Part shown: positions 32,901 through 43,669 of the stretch, piece by piece | Layout: every line of letters begins with the position of its first letter | Numbering within the stretch: the first letter of the stretch is position 1 | NCBI RefSeq assembly: GCF_029867415.1 | Contig: NC_081183.1 | Location: forward strand, 187,451,247-187,515,246 | From: Vicia villosa | Lineage: Eukaryota; Streptophyta; Magnoliopsida; Fabales; Fabaceae | Direction of reading: 5' to 3' | Length of the DNA: 64,000 nt | Notes under the pieces: model-generated | Databases searched by the model: none | What the model was told of the DNA's origin: nothing | Seen by the model: the letters and a program-made list of their open reading frames with translations, nothing else | Program-made: the position numbers and the translations under genes

Positions 32901-33886
32901 AAATATTTGATTTTTACTTGATTTATATGAATTATATTATTTTTAAATGAATAAAAATCCTTATAAAATCAACTAAAACTCAATAATTCGTGGCAATTGA
33001 ATCTTGATGTCTTGGATAAATTGTGGATGAAGATTGGGCCAAAAGATATTGGGCTCATTTGCAAAAAGATTCATTTTGGAGCCATTTACTTCACATTTTT
33101 TCTCTTAAAATTGCCCAACTTTGACAGGGCATATCTCCCTCAATTTTTAAGGTGTGGGAGATTTATAGGACTTTTTGGAAACCTTGAAGAGTCCTCTAAC
33201 CAATTTTTTTGGTCTCATGTCAAAATAATTTTCCATTCTCCTTGTATGCTCTTTTGAAAAAGATGACTTTTTGTTGACCTTTTGGAGGACCTGTAATGTT
33301 TTGACTCATATATCCCAAATGAAACATTTTTGGACTTGGCTTGTGAGAGACAAAGTTGTAGATAATTAAATTTCCTTCAAATTGAGCTTTGGATGGGAAA
33401 TTTCTGATGTTCCATGTGGGAGTTATGGCTGGTCAAAGTTGGGTTGACTTTCTCCTTAAAACCCTAATTTAGAAACTTAGGTTTTTGATGATTTCTGAGC
33501 TTCTCTTGATGAATCATGATCAACCCTTGATCAAATGGTGAATGATACTTCAAAATGACGATGTTGACCAAAAATAAGGAATTTTGACTGTGATTTGACC
33601 ATAGTTTGACTTTTAGGTCAACTAGTCGATTATTGATCGTTTGAGCAGTTGACTGAGTAATCTTTTGAATCAGGGCTTGAAACTTGGCATGAGGGTACTT
33701 ATAATCATATGAGAGATCATGAAATCCACTTGAGGTGTCAGAAGTTCAAATTCCTTGATTAAATCAGAAACCCTAATTTAGAGGCTATTGTTTAGGAGAG
33801 AGACTACATGCTTTCTTCTTGTATATCTTTGAGCATTTGAAAGTCAGATATGAATAAATATGTTGGGAAAATTTTGGGGTATGACA
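29909..33886 (-). mobile_element. Solo LTR of an Ogre-type Ty3-gypsy element (3,978 bp)
   Basis: The left edge reads TGTAATACGG and the right edge GGGGTATGACA, giving TG...CA ends within a CAATG duplication. On the minus strand it starts TGTCATACCCCAAAATTTTC, like the LTRs of the Ogre element at 35904. The left part shares GAGTCGCCACC and GGGAAGGTGTAAGGCACCCT with those LTRs, but the remainder is different and longer, so it is a related subfamily. No internal region remains; LTR-LTR recombination is the usual cause. Open frames inside have no domains. Confidence 0.85.
31833..31889 (-). other. tRNA-like (Pol III promoter-like) segment within the solo LTR
   Basis: On the minus strand an A-box-like TAGAACAATTGGC is followed about 32 bases later by a perfect B-box core in GGGTTCGAACCC, the spacing of tRNA genes. 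Cloverleaf arms do not pair well outside the T-arm. It may be an old tRNA or SINE insertion, or a chance feature of this LTR family. Confidence 0.35.
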
Positions 33887-33891
33887 CAATG

Positions 33892-34529
33892 GAAAGTCCT
33901 CTCACCTATGTAGTTATGTCATAACTTGATTCAAATGTGAACAAAATATTTCAAATGCAAATTGACAACAAGTTTTGTATAAAACACCTAAATCATATTC
34001 ACACTAATATCTACAAAGCAAGAAAATTGTTACCTTAGCATGCACCGCATCAAGAGCATTATCATCACCATCCAACTTTGATGTTAACAACTCTTTAATA
34101 ACTATTTGCTTGCTTGAATATTTTCTAATAATCACAAGGACAGACAACAACAAAAAACTTTATGAACATAAGTACTACTATTATTTAGTACTATTTAATT
34201 ATACTTAATATAAACTATACTATCTAACTAAACAAACTTAAAAATAAAATATAATATAAACACAAAATTTAAACACACACCTAATATAATATACTATAAT
34301 AGAGACAAATTGCCAATGGCAAATGTCTCAAAGAAGTCTTGGTAGCATCATTTGCTACCCCATTACACTTAAAATACAATAAGCACGTCCCTAAGGATGG
34401 TAACAACAAATTCAACTAAGGGTAAAACACCCTACACCAAAAAGTCTTCAACATAAGCAAATTAAACTACTATATTTAAAATGACATAAAATAAAACACA
34501 AACACAAAAACATCACATCATAGTCATCA
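33892..34529. other. Unassigned region downstream of the Athila-like ORF
   Basis: AT-rich sequence. In minus orientation it lies 3' of the ORF at 34530-35731 and probably belongs to the same old element. No further feature seen. Confidence 0.35.
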
Positions 34530-35731
34530 TCACTCGTCACCGCCTTCGTCATTTTGGTTTCCTTCATCCACCTCTTTTTCATTCACTCCTCCTTCATTCA
34601 CTCCTCCCCCATCCCTAAAGAATGGTCTATCCTCCGGATAATTACAAATAGCCTCATACTGCTCATTTATAGTGAAAGAAGTAACACTCGAATGATCGCT
34701 CATTTTGAGGTACAAGCGATGCAAGGAGTCATGAATAGTCTCTTTAGACCTTTGCAAGGCATCCATGTAGTCCCAGCTGTAACTACAAGCCATCTATTGG
34801 TTGTACCTTGCTTGATTAGCATGAGGAGCCACAGCTTCAAGTTGAGGTTGATAACAACCTCTAGTCCTTGGAGAATAATGCTGCGCAACATAGCTCTCAT
34901 CCACCCTACTCGTGATGGTGACCTGAACCTCTTCTGGAATGTCAACTCTAGCCCTCCTGCACAATCCCATAATCAGACCAGGATAAGGAAGTTTACCAGA
35001 AGGTCGAGCACCCAACATGTGTCCGCTAGAAGCCACGGCCCTTAACTCTCCAAAAATGAGCTGAGCTATATCAATATCAACACCTGTCATAATGGCAAAT
35101 AGAAAACAAGAGTTAGTTAAAGTAAGGTCGTTGTTGTGGCTCTTAGGCTTCAAGTTGTTCAGGAGTAGTGTTAGGTAGAGTTGAGCCAATTTATTTTATT
35201 ACCTCGGTCCATCTTTACCGGTATACCAACCGTGTTGAGAGTAAAACCTTGATTCTGAAAAGAGAGTACTTCTCTGACATACTCACCGACATCTTCACTG
35301 GCATACTCACAAACACCACTTTTAGGGAGTGGCATATGGTCACCAAGATACGAGCTAATGGTTGAACGGGTAAATGAAATCACTCGCCCCCTCACGACGG
35401 TTTTGCAAGCATACAGGGAGTCCTCCTTTGGCATTGCATTTGCATAAAATTCTCTCACAATATCCACATTAATGTGAATCTCCGGCTGTAGAAAAACATC
35501 CCACCTTTGGTTGTGCATATTCTCCACAAATTGCCTAAAATCGCCGTTAGGATTGAGATCAAAAATATTTTCCGGCAAAATCTTCATGTCGCATAATTTT
35601 CCAAACCACTCTTGGTGTTCAACACTCAAGAACCTGTTGTTGTCAAATTGAGGTGTTGCAGGAACGGGAGCTTGTCTATAACTAGAGCCTGGAAATCTAC
35701 CATGCTTACTTCGGTTTTGGCGAGAACTCAT
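34530..35731 (-). pseudogene. ORF of an Athila-like element (plant-transposon-protein domain)
   Basis: Minus-strand frame from MSSRQNRSKHGRFPGSS (35731) reads a domain common to legume Ty3-gypsy ORFs (FDNNRFLSVEHQEWFGKLCD, NPNGDFRQFVENMHNQRWDVF, RGRVISFTRSTISSYLGD). At about 35190 the frame must shift by one to continue with LTLLLNNLKPKSHNNDLTLT and KLPYPGLIMGLCRRA. A TAG at 34794 then precedes a final in-frame segment ending in an acidic tail. In Athila elements a non-pol ORF (env-like position) lies 3' of integrase. Here the integrase tail is at 53423-53860 on the same strand, once the Ogre insertion is removed. Function of this domain is unknown; this copy is dead. Confidence 0.7.
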
Positions 35732-35898
35732 CTGCAATATAACACAAAAACAACACCACGACATTAAATCACATTATGTCCTATCAAAACAAAGTAAAAG
35801 AGTGGTACTGAACCAAAGCCGAAAGCCGTAAATCACATTAGAAATAGAAAAAAATTTATGTCATCTGCAGCAGCCGCTTAGCGAGATGAGGTCCGCTT

Positions 35899-35903
35899 AG
35901 CGG
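35899..35903. repeat. Target-site duplication AGCGG (left, Ogre)
   Basis: AGCGG at 35899-35903 recurs at 52655-52659. The target is part of a CCGCTTAGCGG palindrome. Confidence 0.85.
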
Positions 35904-38521
35904 TGTAGCAACCTTCTCTAAAATTAACATTTAGAGTCGCCACCTATTCTGAAGGGCGAATATGAAGCCCTACGCACTATAAAGAATCGGGGTAAGTTAT
36001 TATAATCAGGTTAAGGGAAGGTGTTAGGCACCCTCAACCCTCTCCTAAAGGTTGCATTGTAAAATAAAGGTTTATGGCAAGGTTATAAAGAAAGGCGATA
36101 GAAAGTAATAAGGTTAATAAGCAAATGTTATGAACATGATTAGAGTTTTGAGGAGGGGGACTCGCCTTGTTGCCAAGTTCCTACGTATCTCCTTAGGGAG
36201 AATCAGAGTCAACGTAGTTCGGGCACAGGGTTATACGCCTTTGAATTTGATGTGGTATGGTTTGAAATTGTTTTTAAAGGCTTTTTGAATGGCCTATCGC
36301 AGTTTTAAATTTGTGATTTTGAAGATAAAAGTGTTTTGAAGTTTGGCGTACAACCCTGATTTGATATGTTACCCTTAGGTGCGATGATCAATAGATTTGA
36401 TCATTATAGTTAACGGATTAAATAATATATTGCTGGTTACTCTGACCAATAGATTCGATCGTCACGAGCAGAAAATAAAATGTATTTTAAATCTTGCAAT
36501 TAAATTATGGGTTTTATCATTGCCTCTCATAACCAATAAATTTGATTATTACACGACAACGAATTCAATTATTTAGTTTTATTACTCTATCTCTCGTCAT
36601 TGCGACTAATAGATTTAGTCGGGTCGAGGAGAGAATTAAACCATAATTAGTTAAATTATTAGTAAATAAATTAATTCAATTAAGATTATTTCTCGTCAAT
36701 GCGACTAATAGGTATAGTCGGATCGAGGAGAAAATTAATATTAGAGAAAAGCAATAAACAATGATCTAAATTTTATAGAATTAATTAACTAATTGTTCTA
36801 ATCAATTCTGCAGGGAGGTGTATTTTACTTAGGATTAATAATTTGTAGGGGTGTTAATAGCACAGGGCTTGGCCCATTAGTGATTAAGGTCCGGTTGATC
36901 ATGTGTTGCGCAGGCGCATGGTGTTATCGTGTGTTACAAGATGTGAAACGTTGGATTCGAGCTTAGACTGATCAAACAGTCTGCATGTGTTGGTGTTGAG
37001 GGCATATGATAAGGAAGCACATGGAATCACGTTCCATGATGCTGCCAAATGGCCATGATAGGCCAAGTGGCGCAAATCCGACGGCCAGGGGGAGGGGTAA
37101 GTCACCGGTTTCAAACAAGTCCTTTCCATTTTTTGTTTTCTTTCTCTCTCTACCCTCGCCCCTCTCTCTATTCTCTCTGCAACCACACCTAGAAAACCCA
37201 GGCCACCACCGTGAACCTCCGTCTACCACCCCCTGCGCCACCATTAAACCCAAAATCCGATGAAGATCCTCATGATCTTCATCGTCCCAAACCCAGACCT
37301 TCAATGTTTTTACCCAGAAAACCCATAATTATGAACAATCGGCAAACCTAACCTAGATAATCACAAATCCTAATCCTAAACTTGAACCAAAATCCCCAGA
37401 GACTTACATCGAATGCATGCAATCATATAATCGTAACCTAAGTCCGGATTTAGGGTTACCTTATTTTCTTCAATTTCTGGATCGTGTTAGCTCCAAATCC
37501 TCATCTAATCTCCTTCTTCTTTCTCTTGTGTGTAGGTACGAAGGTGGAGATCAAGCGGCGCTCTTAGGGTTCTTTTTTTTTCAACCAAAAAAATCCCATT
37601 CTTCTGATTAGTTCTTTCTGATTTATACTTAGGTTAGATTATTGTTTTAGGAAATTAGGGATTGGATTTGTTATCAATTCTGGATTTGATTGTATTGTAA
37701 TCTTATTTGATTTAATAAAAATAGATTCAGATTTTAATTTGTAAATCTTTGATTCAATTTCCGCTTATTTGATTTGTTAAGATTGATTCAGTTTGTTTTC
37801 TATTGATTGAAGATTTTGTGTAATTGATTCTGTTACGCGTTTGGATCCTTGGGCCTGGGCATGGAGAATTCGCGGCTAGGGTTTTTGCTTGTTGCAGCGG
37901 CGCTTGTGGAGTTTGGGAGATGATGAACAGGACTCGGGTCAACTTGACCCGGTCCAGTACTTTGGTTCACCCATTGACCCAATCACCGATCCATGGCCCA
38001 GTTTATTTTTGCTCGTTTTTTTGGCCCAAACGAACAACAAAAACAATCAACAAACAAAAAAACCCAATAACCTTATTTTACTTATTTAATTATTTAATTA
38101 ATCAATGAAATAAACTAATTAGTTAATAGAAATCAACAATTAATTAATAATGGTATGGTTAATTTTAACTAGCAGACAAATAATAAGATTAATAATATTC
38201 AGTAAACACGTAAGATTAATAATACACCAATAGTAAGATTAATAATAATTAGTAAACAAATAAGATTAATAATAATTATCAATATAAATGTTAGTGAAAT
38301 ACAACATGGGCTCTCAAAATTTTGTATAATTGGGCCCATTGCTTGGATCCAAAAAAAAATGCTTGCTATTCCAACTCCCATTTTATTTTAACCAACTTAT
38401 GGGGGAATTTTATAAGAGATCGAGTTTAATAATAGATATATTAAACCCTATGGCTCTTAATTTTTAACACCCTTAATAAATTAAAACAGGAATTGTATCG
38501 GGTAAATTTTGGGGTATGACA
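35904..38521 (-). repeat. 3' LTR of the Ogre-like element
   Basis: 2,618 bases. Shares long stretches with the right LTR; differences cluster at the left (about ten in the first 150 bases) and are sparse elsewhere. Open frames in it, such as 37006-37263, recur in the other LTR and carry no domain. Confidence 0.92.
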
Positions 38522-38717
38522 GTTGTCCCTATTTAATTACCTTGGATTGAATGCCGTGAGAATATGCAGGTCTCACGCTTTTTGAATCGAAGAGTTATTA
38601 AATAATGGAAGACCCCTGAATTTACCTTGTGCTCGAATATGAGAGAAAAGAAATCGTCCTGCTAAAGCCTGAGTCTTACATAGCGAGGACTTGCAGTTAG
38701 TTGTGTGATTAGCTTGC

Positions 38718-39303
38718 TATATTGCTAGCAAGCTTTCGTAGTTTGTGAACCCCACTTACTATAGTTCTAGTAAGTTTCCATAGTTTGTGAACCCCAAAAG
38801 GATCACTTGTTATAGTTCTAGCAAGCTCACCTGCACCAATAGAATTACTTGTCATAGTTATGACAAGCTCACCTACACCATTTGGATCATCTGCCCTGGT
38901 TCGGACAAATTTCACCTGCACCATTAGGATTACTTGTCATAGTTCTGACAAGCTCACATGCACCATTAGGATCATCTGCCCTAGTTCGGACAAATTTCAC
39001 CTGCACCATTAGGATTATTTGCCCTGGTTCGGACAAATTTCACCTGCACCATTAGGATCATTTGCCCTGGTTCGGACAAATTTCACCTGCACCATTAGGA
39101 TCACTTGCCCTGGTTCGGACAAGTTCACCTGCACCATTAGGATCACTTGCCATGGTTCGGACAAGTTCACCTGCACCATTAGGATCACTTGCCCTGGTTC
39201 GGACAAGTTCATCTGCACCATTAGGATCACTTGCCCTGGTTCGGACAAATTTCACCTGCACCATTAGGATCACTTGTCCTGGTTCGGACAAATTTACCTG
39301 TAT
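38718..39303. repeat. 42-43 bp tandem repeat array of the Ogre element
   Basis: Twelve clear units from 38800 (GGATCACTTGCCCTGG...TGCACCATTA type), preceded by two or more diverged units with TAGTTTGTGAACCCC. Units alternate between a GGTTCGGACAAATTTCACC and a GTTCTGACAAGCTCACC form, the former dominating rightwards. The position between integrase and the 3' LTR matches the place where Ogre elements of Fabeae carry satellite-like repeats. Being mostly 42 long, the array is open in several frames, but it is not coding. Confidence 0.92.
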
Positions 39304-39944
39304 AGAAGATTGTTTTGTAAATGTGTATGCATCATGCATATGCATATGCCCCTGTTGTTTGTATAATGTAGATGTATGAATGTTTACATATGTAAATGTT
39401 GTGTGTATGCAAATGAGTATGTATGATAACCCCAACGCCTTATCTCCTTATCACCCATTGACTTTGTTTAACCTCTTTTGAAATGTTCGTGAATCCTAGT
39501 TCGGATTGTATTTGAATGATCCATTGATATTATCCTTTGTGAAAGAGTTGTAATAGATCAGAATGATCGCAGCGTAAGGCGTATACTGCCCTCCAGAGAT
39601 TTCGTAGTTTTATCCTATTACTTTTGTATTGAAAGTTTGTAAGTTTCTCATATTAAATCCAAGTTAAAGCTTATGAAAATAATTTATCCATTGCAAATGG
39701 TATTGAAATGAGAGAGAAAGCATAGTATGCAAAAAAGAAACTTTTATTGATATTGCCTTGAATTGGCGAGTGTACAAAAATGAAAAGAGAAAATGACAAA
39801 ATAGAAATGATATTAATACTGTCGTTGCTCCTTTGTTATCGAGGGTCCCAGTAATCCTTTGACCTTAGAAGTAGATGATTGTACGAATCCTTATCCTTCG
39901 TAGTTTGCCTTTGGCTTATAGCCGGTAATCCTGCCTTTGCTAAG
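39304..39944 (-). other. Ogre 3' non-coding region
   Basis: Between the integrase end and the tandem array. Contains TGCATATGCATATG and AT-rich sequence; no gene. Confidence 0.6.
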
Positions 39945-42900
39945 CGTAATACTTCTTGACCGCATCAGAGTTGATTTGGTGCGGTAGCTCATCCCCATCC
40001 ATTTTAGTGAGAACTAATGCTCCTCCTGAGAACACCGTTTTTACAATATATGGACCTTCGTAGTTAGGCGTCCATTTTCCACGGGCGTCAAGTCGAGGTA
40101 GTAGAATTTTCTTGAGGACAATATCACCTTATTTGTAAGTTCGAGGACGGACCTTTTATCGAACGCCTTTTTCATCCTTTTCTGATAGAGTTGCCCGTGA
40201 CACAAAGCTGTCAGTCGCTTTTCTTCAACGAGATTAAGCTGATCAAAACGAGTTTTTACCCATTCCGATTCTTCTAACTTTGTGTCAGCCAGGACCCTTA
40301 ATGAAGGAATCTCTACTTCGATAGGGAGGACTGCTTCCATACCGTAAACCAAAGCGAATGGTGTTGCTCTTGAGGACGTGCGCACCGAGGTTCTATAACC
40401 GTGTAGGGCGAAGGGAAGCATTTCGTGCCAATCCTTGTATGTTTTCACCATCTTTTGTATTATCTTTTTGATATTCTTATTTGCAGCTTCAACAACGCCG
40501 TTCATCTTAGGCCTGTATGGTGAAGAATTGTGGTGTTCGATTTTGAACTCCTCGCACAGCTCCATCATCATGTTGTTGTTTAAATTCGACCCATTGTCGG
40601 TGATAATCCTGTTTGGAACCCCATACCAACATATGATGTTATGCTTGATGAACCGGGTGACCACTTGTCTCTCGTCACGTTGGTGTAAGAGGCAGCTTCA
40701 ACCCATTTGGTGAAATAATCTATGGCAACCAATATGAATCGGTGTCCGTTAGAAGCTTTCGGTTCGATCATCCCTATCATGTCAATCCCCCACATTGCAA
40801 ACGGCCACGGTGAACTCAGAACGTTCAACGGGTTTGGCGGTACATGTACTTTGTCAGCATATATTTGACATTTGTGACATGTTCTTGCATATTGGAAACA
40901 GTCTGCTTCCATTGTTAACCAGTAGTACCCTGCTCGTAATATTTTTCTCGCCATTGAGTGTCCATTTGCATGGGTTTCGAAGGTCCCTTCGTGTACTTCT
41001 CTGATAATCTCCTTGGCCTCGTTTTTATCCACACACCTTAGTAACACTGAGTCGTAATTTCGTTTGTATAGTATATTTCCGTTCAGGAAGAATTTGGTTG
41101 CCGATCTCCTTAGTGTCTTTTTATCAATCGTAGAGGCGTTCTCCGGGTATTCTTGTTTCTTCAAGTACCTTTTGACATCGTGGTACCATGGTTTGTTGTC
41201 AGATTGCTCCTCGATTGTGAGACAATAAGCAGGCTCGTCAAAGTGTCTAACCGTTATCCGTGGTTCATAGTTTGGCCAGGTCACTTTGAACATAGAGGAA
41301 AGTGTTGCCAACGCATCAGCCATTTGATTTTCTTCCCTTGGGATATGAGTAAAAGTGATTGTGTCAAACTCAGCCATTAACTCCAGTCTAAGGTCTCGAT
41401 ATGGGATTAGCTTTGCGTCTCGAGTATCCCATTCTTTATTGACTTGGTGGATTACCAGTGCTGAATCCCCGTACACCTCGAGTAGTTCAATCCTCAGATT
41501 GATTGCAGCTTCTAACCCCCAATATGCATGCTTCGTATTCTGCAATGTTGTTGGTGCAGTCAAAGCATAGCCTTGCAGTGAAAGGTAAGTGACGATTGTC
41601 AGGAGATGTCAAGACTTCTCCTATACCATGTCCTAATGCATTTGAAGCACCGTCGAACATAAGTTTCCATGTTGCCCCTGGTTCAAGTCCTTCGTCAGGG
41701 CCTGGTATTTCGCAGTCCCTTACCACCATAATATCTTCGTCAGGGAACTCGAACTTCATAGATTGGTATTCTTCGAGGGGTTGATGAGCAAGGTGTTCTG
41801 CCAGTACACTCCCTTTTATCGCCTTTTGAGTGACGTATTGTATGTCGTATTCTGACTGTAACATTTGCCATCTTGCAATTCTACCCGTGAGAGCCTGTTT
41901 TTCAAACACGTATTTCAAAGGATCCATCCTCGATATCAGTCACGTGGAATGGTTCAGCATATATTGCCTTAGACGTTTGGAGGCCCATGTTAGGGCACAA
42001 CATGTCTTTTCCAATGGTGAATACCGAGATTCGCAATCCGTGAATTTCTTGCTAAGATAGTAAGTAGCGTGCTCTTTTCTTCCTGTTTCATCCCGTTGCC
42101 CCAGTACACATCCCATAGACCTTTCAAGAACTGTGAGGTACATGATCAGTGGTCTCCCCGGTACAGGAGGTAGGAGTATCGGTGGTTCTTGCAAGTAGTT
42201 ATTTATGGTTTCAAAGGCTACTTGACAATCGTCATTCCACTTGATTGGTTGCTCTTTCCTCAGCAGCTTGAATATAGGTTCACATGTGGCTGTTAGATGT
42301 GAAATAAACCTCGAGATGTAATTTAATCGACCCAAGAATCCCCAAACCTCTTTTTCTATCCTCGGAACATGCATTTCTTGTATAGCCTTCACCTTGTCGG
42401 GATCTATCTCTATGCCTCGTTGGCTCACGATGAATCCCAACAACTTTCCTGACCTTACACCAAATGTGCACTTGTTCGGGTTTAACCTTAGCTTGAACTT
42501 CTTTAAACGTTCGAACAACTTCTGTAGGTGTGTGATATGCTCCTCTTCTGTACACGACTTGGCAATCATATCGTCTACATATACTTCGACCTCCTTGTGA
42601 ATCATGTCATGGAACAGTGTGACCATGGCTCTTTGATATGTTGCCCCTGCATTTCGTAATCCAAAAGGCATTACCTTGTAGCAGAAGGTGCCCCAAGATG
42701 TCATGAAGGTTGTCTTCTCCATGTCTTCGGGAGCCATCTAGATCTGATTATACCCGGAGAACCCATCCATGAAGGAAAACACCGAAGCTTGCGCTGTATT
42801 ATCCACCAAAACATCTATATGCGGTAGTGGAAAGTCATCTTTTGGACTTGCTTTATTTAGATCCCAGTAATCCACACACATGTGTACCTTCCCGTCTTTC

Positions 42901-43404
42901 TTAGGAACTGGCACTATGTTGGCAATCCATGGTGGATAGTCAACCACAGCAAGAAACCTGACGTCGAATTGTTTGAGCACCTCTTCTCTGATTTTGTTAT
43001 CCATATCAGGTCGAACCCTTCTGCACTTTTGTCTGACCGGTGCACACCCTTCTTTGAGAGGTAACCTATGCACGACGATATCCGTATCCAACCCTGGCAT
43101 GTCACGGTATGACCAAGCAAATATCTCTGCGTACTCGTGGAGGAGCTTGATTAGCGTTGCTTTCACGTCCTCGTTCAGTGTTGCCCCAATCTTGATTTCC
43201 TTGGGTTCTTTGTATGTACCCAGGTTTATGATTTTAATGGCCTCTTGAGGAGGGAGCATGCTTTTGGATTCCTTGTCCATTAACCTTGACATCTCTTCTG
43301 GAAGTTCATCGTCTTCCTAATCCCCTTCTTCGGAGTGATTAGCGAGAGCCTCGAGTTTATATAGAGTTTCAGCAGTATTATTAACGGTAGTGTTAGAAGA
43401 TGAT
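39945..43404 (-). pseudogene. Ogre pol exon 2: RT, RNase H, archaeal-type RNase H, integrase
   Basis: From the acceptor at 43405 the frame reads a leader, then RT (VPVPKKDGKVHMCVDYWDLN; FMDGFSGYNQI; catalytic YVDDMIAKS near 42575) and a first RNase H (LSKKFTDCESRYSPLEKTC). A second, archaeal-like RNase H typical of the Tat clade follows (WKLMFDGASNALGHGIG ... NNIAEYEACILG). Integrase has its zinc motif (HEGTFETHANGH ... CHKCQIY) and the acidic triad (GIDMIG, ITDNGSN, MNGVVEAANKN). Stops are TAG 43317, TAG 42738 and TGA 41940. Frameshifts are near 41515, 40665 and 40150, with a further TAA by the integrase tail. The C-terminal segment LDARGKWTPNYEGPYIV is still readable at about 40020-40095. 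All catalytic residues are retained, so decay is recent. Confidence 0.85.
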
Positions 43405-43669
43405 CTGCACATGTTTTATATTTTATTTTTAGTATGCGGATATGAATGTGCTTTCGTGCAAGGAATTTATTTGTCATTTTTGAAAAAGGAATAAATGTGA
43501 GAAAAAACAATGTTTTTAATACCAAATGCAAAGACAATTTTTATTAATAAACTTTAAATCTTGGAAGTAAATGGGGCCCTTACAAACCAACTTTATGCTT
43601 CGGGCGAGGCATGAGCGTTATTGTTTTTTTCTTTATTTGAAAGGGAAATAAAACACAAAAGCAAATTAC
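43405..43669 (-). other. Putative intron between Ogre protease and reverse transcriptase
   Basis: Minus strand: donor TTCAAA|GTAATTTG (GT at 43669-43668) and acceptor CATGTGCAG (ends 43405), 265 bases, AT-rich. Removing it joins the gag-protease frame to the RT frame without a shift and bypasses the TAA directly after FISK. Ogre elements are known for an intron at this position; the sites here are my inference. Confidence 0.7.

Noticed and set aside
36899..37304. Several overlapping open frames on both strands, repeated near 51030-51394
   Set aside because: They are inside the two Ogre LTRs and differ from each other by frame-neutral chance; no domain or coding bias.
39015..39435. Open frames reading repeated 14-residue units
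   Set aside because: Translation of a 42-43 bp tandem repeat, open in several frames on both strands.
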